Shown: positions 1 through 9,203 of the stretch, piece by piece
Layout: each line of letters starts with the position of its first letter
Numbering within the stretch: the stretch's first letter is position 1
From: Gp7-AA10 sp035636095
GTDB lineage: Bacteria; Acidobacteriota; Thermoanaerobaculia; Gp7-AA8
Direction of reading: 5' to 3'
Length of the DNA stretch: 64,000 bases
Assembly (NCBI GenBank): GCA_035636095.1
Contig: DASPZU010000089.1
Span: forward strand, 19,168-83,167
Program-made: the position numbers and the translations under genes
The notes under the pieces: model-generated
Told to the model about the DNA's origin: nothing
Database searches by the model: none
What the model saw: only the letters and a program-made list of their open reading frames with translations

Positions 1-3000
1 ATGGCGTCGAATCTCACCTCGCAAGTTCGCAACATCGCGCAGGTGACCACGGCGGTTGCGAACGGCGATCTGTCCAAAAAGATCACCGTGGAGGTGAAGG
101 GCGAAATCCTCGAGCTGAAGGACACCGTCAATACCATGGTCGATCAGCTCAACTCATTCGCCTCGGAAGTCACGCGCGTGGCGCGCGAAGTCGGCACGGA
201 AGGAAAACTCGGTGGTCAGGCGCAGGTCAAGGGTATCGGCGGCACGTGGAAGGACCTCACCGAAAACGTCAACATGATGGCCTCGAACCTGACCAATCAG
301 GTGCGCGGCATCGCGAAGGTGGTCACGGCGGTCGCGAACGGAATCCTGAAGCAAAAACTGACGGTCGAGTCGCGCGGCGAGATCGCGGAGCTCGCCAACA
401 CCATCAACGACATGATCGACACGCTGGCCACCTTCGCGGATCAAGTCACCACCGTTGCCCGTGAAGTGGGCGTGGAAGGCAAGCTGGGCGGACGCGCGAA
501 CGTCCCGGGCGCATCGGGCACGTGGCGCGATCTGACCGACAACGTCAATCAACTGGCCGCGAATCTCACCACCCAGGTGCGCGCGATCGCCGAAGTTGCC
601 ACCGCAGTCACGAAAGGGGACCTGACACGATCGATCGCGGTGCAGGCGGAGGGCGAAGTCGCATCGCTCAAGGACAACATCAACGAGATGATCCGCTCGC
701 TGCGCGACACCACCCAGCGCAACAACGAGCAGGATTGGCTGAAGACCAACCTCGCGAAGTTCACGCAGATGATGCAGGGGCAGAAGAATCTCAGCACCGT
801 CTCGCAGACGATCCTCAGCGAGCTCGCGCCGGTGGTTGGCGCGGCGCACGGCGTCTTCTACATCATGGATGCGCCGAAGGAAGGGGAGGCGCGACTCACG
901 CTCGCCGCGACGTACGCATACAAGGAGCGGAAGAATCTGTCGAAAGAGTTTCGCATCGGCGAAGGCGTCGTCGGTCAGGCGGCGTTCGAGAAACAGCGCA
1001 TTCTGCTGACCAACGTCCCCGATGACTACGTACAGATCAATTCCGGCCTCGGCGAAGCCAAGCCTCTCAACATCATCGTGCTGCCGATCCTCTTCGAGGG
1101 TCAGGTCTACGCCGTGATGGAGCTGGCTTCATTCACGCGCTTCACCGAGACCTATCAATCGCTGCTCGATCAGCTCACCGATTCCATCGGCGTGGTGCTC
1201 AACACCATCCAGGCCAACACGCGGACCGAGGAGCTGCTGGCGCAATCGCAGACACTAGCCGAAGAGCTGCAGTCGCAGCAGGAAGAGTTGACCGAAACCA
1301 ACAAGCGGCTCGAGGAGCAGGCGATGTCGCTGCAGGCTTCGGAGGAATTGCTCAAGACGCAGCAGGAAGAGCTGCAGCAGACAAACGAGGAGCTCGAAGA
1401 AAAAGCGAGTCTGCTCACCACACAAAACGAAGAGGTCGAGCAGAAGAACCGCGAAGTCGAAGCGGCCAAGCGGCAGCTGGAGGAGAAGGCGCATCAGCTC
1501 GCGCTGACGTCGAAGTACAAGAGCGAGTTCCTCGCCAACATGTCGCACGAGCTACGCACGCCGCTCAACTCGCTGCTCATCCTCGCCAAGCTGCTGGCCG
1601 ACAATCCCGATCAAAACCTCAGCGAGAAGCAGGTGGAATTCGCGAAGACGATTCATTCCTCGGGACAGGATCTGCTGGCGCTCATCAACGACATCCTCGA
1701 TCTGTCCAAGATCGAATCGGGAATGATGACCGTCACCCTCGGCGACATCGACTTCCGCGATCTCGCCGAAACGTTCGGGCGTACGTTCGGACAGATCGCG
1801 CAAGACAAGCGGCTCGATTTCAACATCGAGCTGGCCCCCAATCTCCCGCCCGCGATCCACACCGACGGCACGCGTTTGCAGCAAGTGCTCAAGAATCTGA
1901 TCGGCAACGCCTTCAAGTTCACCGACACGGGCGGGGTCACGCTGCACATCGAACGGGTCAACGGCGGATGGACGCCGGGACATGAGACGCTCGATCGCGC
2001 TTCAACCGTCATCGCTCTCGCCGTCAGCGACACCGGCGTCGGCATCGCGAGCGAGAAGCAGAAAATCATTTTCGAAGCATTCCAGCAGGCTGACCAGTCG
2101 ACCACGCGCAAGTTCGGCGGCACGGGGCTGGGACTCTCGATCAGCCGCGAGCTGGCACGGCTGCTTGGCGGCGAAATCCGCGTCGCGAGTCAGCAAGGCG
2201 TCGGCTCGACCTTCACGCTGTATCTGCCCCAGAGCTACATCATGCCGACCCTGCGGACTCTCGACCCCCGGATGCCGGAGGTGGTGGAGAGTGGAGCGCC
2301 GCTGACCTCAGCGGCGTCGGAGGCACCGCCGAGGTCGGCGGTGCTCCACGATGTCGAACCCGGCATCGTCATCGAGGAGCAGGTGTCTGACGATCGCGAC
2401 AAGATCAAGCACGGCGACCGCGTGGTCATGATCGTCGAGGACGACGTCAACTTCGCGCGCATCCTGCTCGACATGGCCCGCGACAAAGGATTCCGCGGGA
2501 TCATCGCGACTCGCGGCGAAACCGCCATCGCGCTGGCGAAGCGGTATCACCCCGACGCCATCACGCTGGACATCGCATTGCCGGACATGGAAGGTTGGAC
2601 GGTGCTCGATCGCCTGAAGCACGACAAGGCAACGCGCCACATTCCTGTCCATATCATCTCGGCCGATGAAGAGAGCGCACGCGGACTAAGGCTGGGCGCG
2701 TTCGCGCAGATTCAAAAGCCGGTGACCAAAGAGGCTCTCGACGACGCGTTTGCGAAGATCAAGGGTTTCGTCGATCGGCCTAACAAGTCGCTGCTGGTCG
2801 TCGAAGATAACGAGGCCCAGCGCAAGGCCGTCGGGGAGCTCATCGGGGGCGAAGGCGACGTCGAGATCACGACCGTATCGAGTGGCGAAGAAGCGCTCCG
2901 GATCCTTCGCGAGCGCCACTTCGACTGCATGGTCCTCGACCTCGGACTGCCCGACATGAACGGATTCGATTTCATCAACCGGATGAAGAACGATCTGCAC

Positions 3001-3591
3001 ATCGACGACATCCCCATCATCGTCTACACCGGTCGTGAGCTGAGCAAGCGCGAAGAGACGGAGCTCAAGCGGATGGCCGAGGCCATCATCATCAAAGATG
3101 TGCGATCGCCCGATCGTTTGCTCGACGAGACCGCGCTCTTCCTGCATCGCGTGGAAGCGAATTTGCCCGAGCACAAGCGCCAGATCCTGGAACAATTGCA
3201 CGAATCCGATCCGGTGCTGGCGGGCAAGAAGGCGCTGATCGTCGACGACGACATGCGCAACATTTACGCGCTGACCAGCTTGCTGGAGCGGCACAAGATG
3301 CAGGTCCTCTACGCCGAAAGCGGCGCGGAAGGCATCGATGTGCTCGGGAAGCATCCCGAAGTCGACGTGGTGTTGATGGACGTCATGATGCCGCAGATGG
3401 ACGGCTACGAAGCGATGCGCCGCATCCGCGCCACAGAGGAATTCAAGAATCTGCCCATGATCGCGTTGACAGCGAAAGCCATGAAGGGCGATCGCGAGAA
3501 ATGCATGGAGGCTGGAGCGAGCGACTACATCACCAAGCCGATCGACGCGCAGCAGTTGGTCTCATTGTTGCGAGTTTGGCTGTACCGATAA
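1..3591 (+). CDS. Tandem-HAMP GAF hybrid histidine kinase with three receiver domains (5' partial)
   Basis: Large cytoplasmic hybrid sensor kinase, open to the first base of the window and probably starting upstream. Visible order: at least two long HAMP repeats of about 92 codons (residues 1-240; each ends in a GGTWKDLT or SGTWRDLT signature), a GAF domain (about 260-400), a Gln/Glu-rich coiled coil (405-505), HisKA with H-box MSHELRTPLNS (about 515-580), HATPase_c with GTGLGLSI (about 620-745), then three REC domains (about 808-925, 930-1045, 1075-1190) with phospho-acceptor contexts TLDIALPDM, VLDLGLPDM and LMDVMMPQM. This is the architecture of large HAMP-array sensors. CheR follows after a short gap, so the protein probably feeds a CheR/CheB-type adaptation or multi-receiver relay. 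The HATPase-REC1 linker (764-783) is encoded by a palindromic element. Confidence 0.93.
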   Translation: MASNLTSQVRNIAQVTTAVANGDLSKKITVEVKGEILELKDTVNTMVDQLNSFASEVTRVAREVGTEGKLGGQAQVKGIGGTWKDLTENVNMMASNLTNQVRGIAKVVTAVANGILKQKLTVESRGEIAELANTINDMIDTLATFADQVTTVAREVGVEGKLGGRANVPGASGTWRDLTDNVNQLAANLTTQVRAIAEVATAVTKGDLTRSIAVQAEGEVASLKDNINEMIRSLRDTTQRNNEQDWLKTNLAKFTQMMQGQKNLSTVSQTILSELAPVVGAAHGVFYIMDAPKEGEARLTLAATYAYKERKNLSKEFRIGEGVVGQAAFEKQRILLTNVPDDYVQINSGLGEAKPLNIIVLPILFEGQVYAVMELASFTRFTETYQSLLDQLTDSIGVVLNTIQANTRTEELLAQSQTLAEELQSQQEELTETNKRLEEQAMSLQASEELLKTQQEELQQTNEELEEKASLLTTQNEEVEQKNREVEAAKRQLEEKAHQLALTSKYKSEFLANMSHELRTPLNSLLILAKLLADNPDQNLSEKQVEFAKTIHSSGQDLLALINDILDLSKIESGMMTVTLGDIDFRDLAETFGRTFGQIAQDKRLDFNIELAPNLPPAIHTDGTRLQQVLKNLIGNAFKFTDTGGVTLHIERVNGGWTPGHETLDRASTVIALAVSDTGVGIASEKQKIIFEAFQQADQSTTRKFGGTGLGLSISRELARLLGGEIRVASQQGVGSTFTLYLPQSYIMPTLRTLDPRMPEVVESGAPLTSAASEAPPRSAVLHDVEPGIVIEEQVSDDRDKIKHGDRVVMIVEDDVNFARILLDMARDKGFRGIIATRGETAIALAKRYHPDAITLDIALPDMEGWTVLDRLKHDKATRHIPVHIISADEESARGLRLGAFAQIQKPVTKEALDDAFAKIKGFVDRPNKSLLVVEDNEAQRKAVGELIGGEGDVEITTVSSGEEALRILRERHFDCMVLDLGLPDMNGFDFINRMKNDLHIDDIPIIVYTGRELSKREETELKRMAEAIIIKDVRSPDRLLDETALFLHRVEANLPEHKRQILEQLHESDPVLAGKKALIVDDDMRNIYALTSLLERHKMQVLYAESGAEGIDVLGKHPEVDVVLMDVMMPQMDGYEAMRRIRATEEFKNLPMIALTAKAMKGDREKCMEAGASDYITKPIDAQQLVSLLRVWLYR
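2291..2349 (+). repeat. In-frame cloverleaf palindromic element, family P1, copy 1
   Basis: A 59-bp segment inside the hybrid kinase begins GTGGAGC and ends GCTCCAC (7-bp terminal stem). It contains two perfect inner hairpins: CGCCGCTGA / TCAGCGGCG with a 2-nt loop, and GCACCGCCGA / TCGGCGGTGC with a 2-nt loop. It is read in frame as GAPLTSAASEAPPRSAVLH, in the linker between the ATPase and the first receiver. A second copy with the same fold, frame and peptide lies at 56891-56940. Confidence 0.85.
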
Positions 3592-3600
3592 GTGGGGAAC

Positions 3601-4458
3601 ATGCCCGGCACTCTCGAAACTCACGTCGATGAACAGGAGAAACTGGATCTGGAAGCCATCGAGGTCAAGTTGCTGACTGAAGGCATCTATCACCATTACG
3701 GTTTCGACTTTCGCGACTACTCGCAGCCCTCGCTCAAGCGCCGAATCTGGAAGCGGATCTACGCTGAAGGTCTCAGCACGATCTCCGGACTGACCGAAAA
3801 AGTCCTGCACGATCCCGCGTGCATGGAGCAGCTGCTTCTCGATCTGTCGATCAACACCACGTCGATGTTTCGCGATCCGACGTTTTATCTCGCGTTCCGC
3901 GAAAAGGTCGTCCCGCTGCTGCGCACGTATCCGTTTGTGCGGATCTGGCACGCCGGATGTTCGACGGGCGAGGAAGTTTATTCGATGGCCATGCTTCTCT
4001 GTGAAGAAGGTCTCTACGAACGCTGTCGCATTTACGCGACCGACATCAACGAAGCGGTCCTGCAGCGCGCGAAAGAAGGGATCTTTCCGATCAGCTCCAT
4101 GAAAGAGAACACCAGCAATTACATCGCCGCCGGCGGATCGGGAACATTTTCCGAGTACTACGTCGCAAAATACGATTACGCGATTTTTCGCCCGTCGCTG
4201 CGTGAGAACGTCGTGTTCGCGCAGCACAATCTCGTCACCGACGCGAGCTTCAATCACTTCAACGTCATCTTCTGCCGCAACGTTCTGATCTACTTCAACG
4301 GCGCGCTGCAGGAGCGCGTGCAGAAACTCTTCCTCGACAGCTTCGAAAACTTCGGAATCCTCGGGCTCGGAAAAAAGGAGACCGTCAAGTACACCAGCGT
4401 CGCCGACAACTACGAAGTCATCGATAACGAAGAGAAGTTGTACCGGAGAATCAGGTGA
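3601..4458 (+). CDS. cheR: CheR-type protein-glutamate O-methyltransferase
   Basis: SAM-dependent methyltransferase of the chemotaxis CheR family, which methylates glutamates on receptor or kinase signalling domains. The N-terminal helical domain (GFDFRDYSQPSLKRRIWKR) is followed by the SAM-binding motif WHAGCSTGEEVYSMA, ATDINEAVLQRAKEG and the C-terminal FCRNVLIYFN signature; length about 285 aa is normal. ATG 3601 has a GGGGA just upstream; an in-frame GTG at 3592 is the alternative. It lies between the hybrid kinase and CheB, whose GTG start overlaps its stop (GTGA). No MCP, CheA or CheW is in the window, so the substrate may be the HAMP-array kinase itself (inference). Confidence 0.93.
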   Translation: MPGTLETHVDEQEKLDLEAIEVKLLTEGIYHHYGFDFRDYSQPSLKRRIWKRIYAEGLSTISGLTEKVLHDPACMEQLLLDLSINTTSMFRDPTFYLAFREKVVPLLRTYPFVRIWHAGCSTGEEVYSMAMLLCEEGLYERCRIYATDINEAVLQRAKEGIFPISSMKENTSNYIAAGGSGTFSEYYVAKYDYAIFRPSLRENVVFAQHNLVTDASFNHFNVIFCRNVLIYFNGALQERVQKLFLDSFENFGILGLGKKETVKYTSVADNYEVIDNEEKLYRRIR

Positions 4459-5099
4459 CAGGCGTCAGGCGTCAGGCGTCAGAGAAAACGGGGCGGGCGG
4501 ACCTGACGCCTGACGCCCAAGGCCTGACGCCTGAGCTGATCGTGGTCGGCTGTTCGCTGGGCGGCATGGACGCGCTCGAGAAAATCCTCAAGAAACTGCC
4601 ACAGGATTGCCGCGTCCCGATTGCCGTCGCACAACATCGCCATCGTCGGTCCGATGAGAGTCTGCCGGCCTTTCTCAGCCGTTCGACACACATGAGGGTG
4701 GTGGACGTGGTGGACAAACAATGGATCGAGCCGGGCAAGGTCTATCTCGCGCCGCCGGACTATCACCTCCTGGTCGCAAAAGGTGAATTCAATCTGTCTG
4801 TCGATGAGGCCGTGCGCCATTCGCGGCCGTCGGTCGATGTCTTGTTCGAGTCGGCGGCCGACGCCTATGGCCCGAATCTCATCGGCATCGTGCTGACCGG
4901 CGCGAACGAAGACGGCGCCGCCGGCGCGCAGCGCATCAAACAGCGCGGCGGCACGGTCATCGTGCAAGATCCGAAAACAGCCGAGGCGCCCACCATGCCG
5001 GAGGCCGTCATCGCGACTGGAGTCGTGGATCAAATCTTGAATCTTGAAGAGATTGCGGCGTTTGTGGCCGAACACTGCCGTGTAGCGCTGACACCATGA
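4455..5099 (+). CDS. cheB: CheB-type protein-glutamate methylesterase, catalytic domain only
   Basis: Stand-alone CheB methylesterase/deamidase of 214 aa without a receiver domain. The catalytic triad can be placed in GCSLGGMD (Ser), AQHRHRRS (His) and TGANEDGAAG (Asp). It should reverse CheR methylation. The GTG start overlaps the cheR stop, and the end overlaps the start of the next kinase gene by ATGA. About the first 26 residues are encoded by a CAGGCGT heptamer array and its inverted copy, so the N-terminal extension is probably repeat-derived and not part of the enzyme. Lacking a receiver, its activity would have to be controlled in trans, possibly by the neighbouring multi-receiver proteins (inference). 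Confidence 0.9.
   Translation: MTGVRRQASEKTGRADLTPDAQGLTPELIVVGCSLGGMDALEKILKKLPQDCRVPIAVAQHRHRRSDESLPAFLSRSTHMRVVDVVDKQWIEPGKVYLAPPDYHLLVAKGEFNLSVDEAVRHSRPSVDVLFESAADAYGPNLIGIVLTGANEDGAAGAQRIKQRGGTVIVQDPKTAEAPTMPEAVIATGVVDQILNLEEIAAFVAEHCRVALTP
4459..4535 (+). repeat. CAGGCGT heptamer array with inverted arm inside the cheB 5' end
   Basis: Positions 4459-4482 hold about 3.4 copies of CAGGCGT. Positions 4503-4535 carry the inverted sequence CTGACGCCTGACGCC, an interruption and another CTGACGCCTGA. The 15-nt arms 4468-4482 and 4503-4517 are perfectly complementary with a 20-nt loop, so the mRNA can form a hairpin directly after the cheB start codon. Confidence 0.85.
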
Positions 5100-6682
5100 C
5101 CGACGAACGCGTCAATATCCTTCTGGTCGATGATCAAAGCGCGAACCTGCTCGCGCTGGAGTCGATCCTCGCCGACATGGACCAGAACCTGGTCAAGGCC
5201 GAGTCGGGCCGCGAAGCGCTGCGAGCCCTCCTCAATCGCGAATTTGCAGTGATTCTGCTCGACGTGCAGATGCCCGATCTGAACGGATTCGAGACCGCCA
5301 GCCTGATCCGCGAGCGGGACAAATCGCACGACACGCCCATCATTTTTCTGACCGCCATGAGCCGCAACGAGACCAGCGTCTTCCGCGGTTACGAGTTGGG
5401 AGCGGTCGACTATATCTTCAAGCCGTTTCATCCGGAGGTCTTGCGCGCCAAGGTCAGCGTCTTTGTCGAGCTCTTCCGAAAGCGCGAAGCGATCAAGCAT
5501 CAGGCGCAACAGCTTCGGCAGTTGAGCCGTCACAACGAATTGATTCTCAAGGCGGCGGCGGAAGGGATCTTTGGCGTCGATCTGGAGGGTATCTCGACTT
5601 TTGTCAACCCGGCCGCAGCCGGAATGCTGGGCAAGCACCCCCAGGACGTCACCGGACGCGACATTCACTCGCTGCTGCATCCGTCCGTTCCCGGCATTGC
5701 GACGTGCGATGAACGCCAATGCTCGTTGTACAACGCGCTGCACGGACAGCGGCCTCGCGATGAAGTCGAAGCGACGTTCTTCCGCGACGACGGGACAAGT
5801 TTTCCGGTCGAGTTTCGCGTCTCACCGATCCAGGACGAGAGCGGCCATTCCCTCGGATCGGTGATCACGTTCCGCGATGTCACCGAGAAGCGCGCGGCAG
5901 CGCAGGCGGCCGAGAACGAGCGGCGGTATCGCGAAGCGGAAGCGCAGAATCGCGCCAAGGACAATTTCCTCGCGACGCTGTCACACGAATTGCGCACGCC
6001 CATGACGTCGATCCTGGGCTGGGTGCAATTCCTCCGCGCCGGCGACTACGACGCCGATGAGTTGAAAGAGGCGCTGGAGATGATCGAGTCGAGCGCCAAG
6101 CTGCAGAAGCGGCTCATCGACGACATGCTCGACGTCTCCCGCATCGTCCTGGGCAAGTTTCATGTCGATCTTCGACCGACCAATTTGTCGCAGGTTGTGG
6201 AGGCCGCGGTCACCATCGCGCGGCCTAACGCGGCCGAACGCGGCGTGCGCCTGACCTCCGACATCGAGCCGATCGAAGATCTGGTCGAGGCCGATGGGAC
6301 GCGAATGCAGCAGGTGATCGGCAACATCCTGTCCAACGCCATCAAGTTCACGCCGCCCGGCAAGCAGATCGATCTGCAACTGCATCGCGCCGACGCTCAA
6401 GTCCGCATTCGCATTCGCGACGAAGGCGACGGAATCGAACCGGCGTTTCTGCCCCATGTCTTCGAGCGCCTGCGGCAGGGCGGCAGCTCCAGCAAGCGCA
6501 GCGGCCTGGGGCTCGGACTCGCGATCGCGCGCCACATCGTCGATCTCCACAACGGTGAAATCACGGCCGAGAGCGAAGGCCTCGGAAAGGGATCGACCTT
6601 CACGGTCACCCTTCCGCTGCTGCAACAGCAGCAGCTCCCCTTCACGGATCCCTCCGAAACCGCACGTGGCGCAGTCGCTTAA
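5096..6682 (+). CDS. REC-PAS hybrid sensor histidine kinase
   Basis: Soluble 528-aa kinase. N-terminal receiver (about 5-125, phospho-Asp in ILLDVQMPDLNG, Lys in DYIFKPF), PAS domain (about 145-270, ending in a TFRDVTEKR linker), HisKA with SHELRTPMTS (about 292-355), HATPase_c with NILSNAIKF and SGLGLGLAIARH (about 395-510). The order REC-PAS-kinase suits an intermediate that takes a phosphoryl signal or protein contact at the receiver and changes its own kinase activity. It overlaps cheB by ATGA and is the last gene of the operon. No transmembrane segment is seen. Confidence 0.93.
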   Translation: MTDERVNILLVDDQSANLLALESILADMDQNLVKAESGREALRALLNREFAVILLDVQMPDLNGFETASLIRERDKSHDTPIIFLTAMSRNETSVFRGYELGAVDYIFKPFHPEVLRAKVSVFVELFRKREAIKHQAQQLRQLSRHNELILKAAAEGIFGVDLEGISTFVNPAAAGMLGKHPQDVTGRDIHSLLHPSVPGIATCDERQCSLYNALHGQRPRDEVEATFFRDDGTSFPVEFRVSPIQDESGHSLGSVITFRDVTEKRAAAQAAENERRYREAEAQNRAKDNFLATLSHELRTPMTSILGWVQFLRAGDYDADELKEALEMIESSAKLQKRLIDDMLDVSRIVLGKFHVDLRPTNLSQVVEAAVTIARPNAAERGVRLTSDIEPIEDLVEADGTRMQQVIGNILSNAIKFTPPGKQIDLQLHRADAQVRIRIRDEGDGIEPAFLPHVFERLRQGGSSSKRSGLGLGLAIARHIVDLHNGEITAESEGLGKGSTFTVTLPLLQQQQLPFTDPSETARGAVA

Positions 6683-6758
6683 AATCGAGAGACGGAATCG
6701 GACTTTGGAAATCGAGCCCTCAAAGCCGATGATATAAGTGGCGTCTAAAGTTTCCCAT

Positions 6759-9203
6759 ATGAGGACCTGGCCTTTCGTCTTCGCGGTGATCCTTGCAGTG
6801 TCAGCGCTTGCGGATACGCCCTGTTCGTTCCGAACACTTCGTGCCGCGCGGCCAACGCTGATTAGCGGAAACGATCTCGTCTTTGGCGATTTGAACCATG
6901 ACGGCCGCCCCGATATTGTTGACATGAAGCCCGACAATCTAACGGTTCTGTTGAATCGCGGGAACGACGTCTACAGCGCGACCGAATACGGCACGGACGG
7001 CTATTTTCCGCCGCTGCATTCAGTCGCCACTGCAGACCTCAATGGCGACGGTAATCTGGACTTAATCGGCTCTAATGGCGGGCAGCTGCGCGTGGCGTTA
7101 GGCAGAGGCGATGGAACACTTCAAGCTCCGTTCTGGGCATTTCAGAACTTCAGATCTCTGGATGAACGCCACGCGATGCTCGCTGATTTTGACGGTGACG
7201 GACGGCTCGATTACGCGATTTACGCCTATGACTCGCCGTCCGCGTTATTGTTCTATGGAGGAAATGCTGACGGAACATTTCGGCTGCGCGGCTCATATCC
7301 GTTATCAGTCCGACCGTTTTATTCTTGGGATCCGTTTATTGCCGCGGATTTCGATGGCGATGGCAGAATCGATTTTGTGTTAGTCCCGCCTCCGACAGTA
7401 GGACTGCCGGGATCTTCTATCGTCATCTATTGGAATCGCGGTAACTTTCAATTTGATTCTCAGTCTCTCGACATTCCTAAAATCAGCTCGCCCCGGCTTG
7501 CGGTGGCGCAACATAAAAACGACCGTGCCTCGACGTTGTTTATTCTCGGAAGTGAAGGCATTGTAACAGTGGACGCAACCGCCCGCTCCCCGATAGTTAA
7601 GTTCGCCTATACCGGTGACTTGTCGGGGTTCAACCTTGCCGGCGTCGGCGATGTCGATGCTGACGGAAATACGGACATCGTGGTGTACAAGACTACGCCT
7701 ACGGAAGGTAGTGATTACCCCGCGTCGATCGTCGGCGTTATGTGGGGTGCGTCTGATGGCGCGTTTCAGCAGCCCGCGCTTTTCTCTTTGCCGGGCATTC
7801 GGACAGCGCGTGTAATTGATGCTGATGGCGATGGCTTACCAGATATCGTCGCAAGCGGAACGGAGTTCTACATTCTGCACTCACCCGTCACGAATCGGCG
7901 GTTCCCCGCAGCCCCGCTGGATGCCGCAATGAGCTCAGGATCGTTTGTTGTCGCGGATATGGACGGGCATGGTTTCCGCGATGTCGTCGCAAGTTACGCT
8001 CAACCGACAGATGGCTCGCCGCAGCCGAAAGGTTTTCAAATTCTGAGCGCTGACGCAATGGGAGAGTTCTCCAAGCGAGCCGCGTTGGCAGACCTGACTG
8101 GAAAGCCGGTTGTAGCTGATTTCGACGGAGACGGCCAAAACGACATCGCCGGATTGATCGGGTCGCAGTTGGTAGTTCTGTTTGGGAAAGGCTCGATGCG
8201 GTTTTCCGATCCCGTATCAGTTATCGATGGCGTCAGCACGGCCGTCTTGGCACAATTGGACAACTCTCCAGTCATTTTCACGGAACAAGACAACCTCGTG
8301 AAGGCCATCAAGATTCGGCCAGATCGATCGATCGATTTGATGACCGTATTCTCAAGTGCCGCGGTACCCTTCACAGCCGCCGACCTTGATCGCGACGGCA
8401 CCTCGGAAATCATTACGTTTGGGCGGAACGCCGATGCAATCCGCGTGTTGAAGCGAAGTTCGGATGGGTCCTATCGCGAATCATCGAAAATCGTGACCCA
8501 AAATACGGCGCGTGTCGCCGTCATTGACATCAACGGAGACGGCCTGCCGGACATCCTCACATGGGACGGCGGCTTGGAGGTCTTTATCAATCAAGGGGCT
8601 ACATTTCGTCCGGTAATCAACACTTTCACAGCGGTTCCGTTCATCGTTTCCGTGTCGGCGTTCGATTTTGATGGCGATGGAATCACCGATCTCGCATTGA
8701 GCGCAGCCACCGGTTATGCGTCCGCTGGTGCTCTCGCGGTTTTGCGCGGTGTGGGCGGGGGAGCCTTTGAGCTGACAATGACGATTCCACTAAGTTCTCT
8801 GCCGGCGGAGGGTGGCGTTTTCTTCAATGATTTTGATCAAGAACTCTTCAAGAGTCTGATTGTGCCGACTAGTCTAGGCTTCGAAACGCTGCAAAACGTC
8901 TGTGATGACAAGCGCCTGCGCGTGGCACTCGACCCCGCGAATCCAACTGAAGGCGCTTCGCTCTCCCTCCTCATTTTCGCTGAAGCGCCCGGTACGGTAA
9001 CCGTGACAGATGCTTTAAAGCAGGTCGTCACCGGCGCGGTAAAACCTGACAAGTTCGGGATAGTGACGCAAAACCTGCCGTACACCGCCGCGGGCACGCA
9101 CATTTTCCGCATCACGTATATCAACGCAGGGACGACAAGAGAAACCGTACTCACGGTCAACGTGCGGCCTGCCGGCTCACGTGTTCGTTCAGTGCACCAT
9201 TAG
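6759..9203 (+). CDS. Secreted FG-GAP/VCBS-repeat beta-propeller protein
   Basis: Exported 814-aa protein. ATG 6759 gives a clean signal peptide (RTWPFVFAVILAVSALA); a GTG at 6738 is a poorer choice. The body contains about eleven FG-GAP/VCBS calcium-binding loops such as DLNHDGRPDIV, DLNGDGNLDLI, DFDGDGRLDY, DVDADGNTDIV, DADGDGLPDIV and DINGDGLPDIL, expected to form integrin-like propellers. The C-terminal about 100 residues look like an Ig-like domain (GTVTVTDALK ... LTVNVRPAG). Codon use is visibly more AT-rich than in the kinases upstream, suggesting transfer or relaxed codon selection. No catalytic motif is seen; adhesion or surface binding is the usual role. It is unlikely to belong to the upstream signalling operon. 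Confidence 0.85.
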   Translation: MRTWPFVFAVILAVSALADTPCSFRTLRAARPTLISGNDLVFGDLNHDGRPDIVDMKPDNLTVLLNRGNDVYSATEYGTDGYFPPLHSVATADLNGDGNLDLIGSNGGQLRVALGRGDGTLQAPFWAFQNFRSLDERHAMLADFDGDGRLDYAIYAYDSPSALLFYGGNADGTFRLRGSYPLSVRPFYSWDPFIAADFDGDGRIDFVLVPPPTVGLPGSSIVIYWNRGNFQFDSQSLDIPKISSPRLAVAQHKNDRASTLFILGSEGIVTVDATARSPIVKFAYTGDLSGFNLAGVGDVDADGNTDIVVYKTTPTEGSDYPASIVGVMWGASDGAFQQPALFSLPGIRTARVIDADGDGLPDIVASGTEFYILHSPVTNRRFPAAPLDAAMSSGSFVVADMDGHGFRDVVASYAQPTDGSPQPKGFQILSADAMGEFSKRAALADLTGKPVVADFDGDGQNDIAGLIGSQLVVLFGKGSMRFSDPVSVIDGVSTAVLAQLDNSPVIFTEQDNLVKAIKIRPDRSIDLMTVFSSAAVPFTAADLDRDGTSEIITFGRNADAIRVLKRSSDGSYRESSKIVTQNTARVAVIDINGDGLPDILTWDGGLEVFINQGATFRPVINTFTAVPFIVSVSAFDFDGDGITDLALSAATGYASAGALAVLRGVGGGAFELTMTIPLSSLPAEGGVFFNDFDQELFKSLIVPTSLGFETLQNVCDDKRLRVALDPANPTEGASLSLLIFAEAPGTVTVTDALKQVVTGAVKPDKFGIVTQNLPYTAAGTHIFRITYINAGTTRETVLTVNVRPAGSRVRSVHH

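Noticed and set aside
4459..4535. Possible CRISPR-like array from CAGGCGT units
   Set aside because: Units are only 7 bp with no unique spacers; no cas genes.
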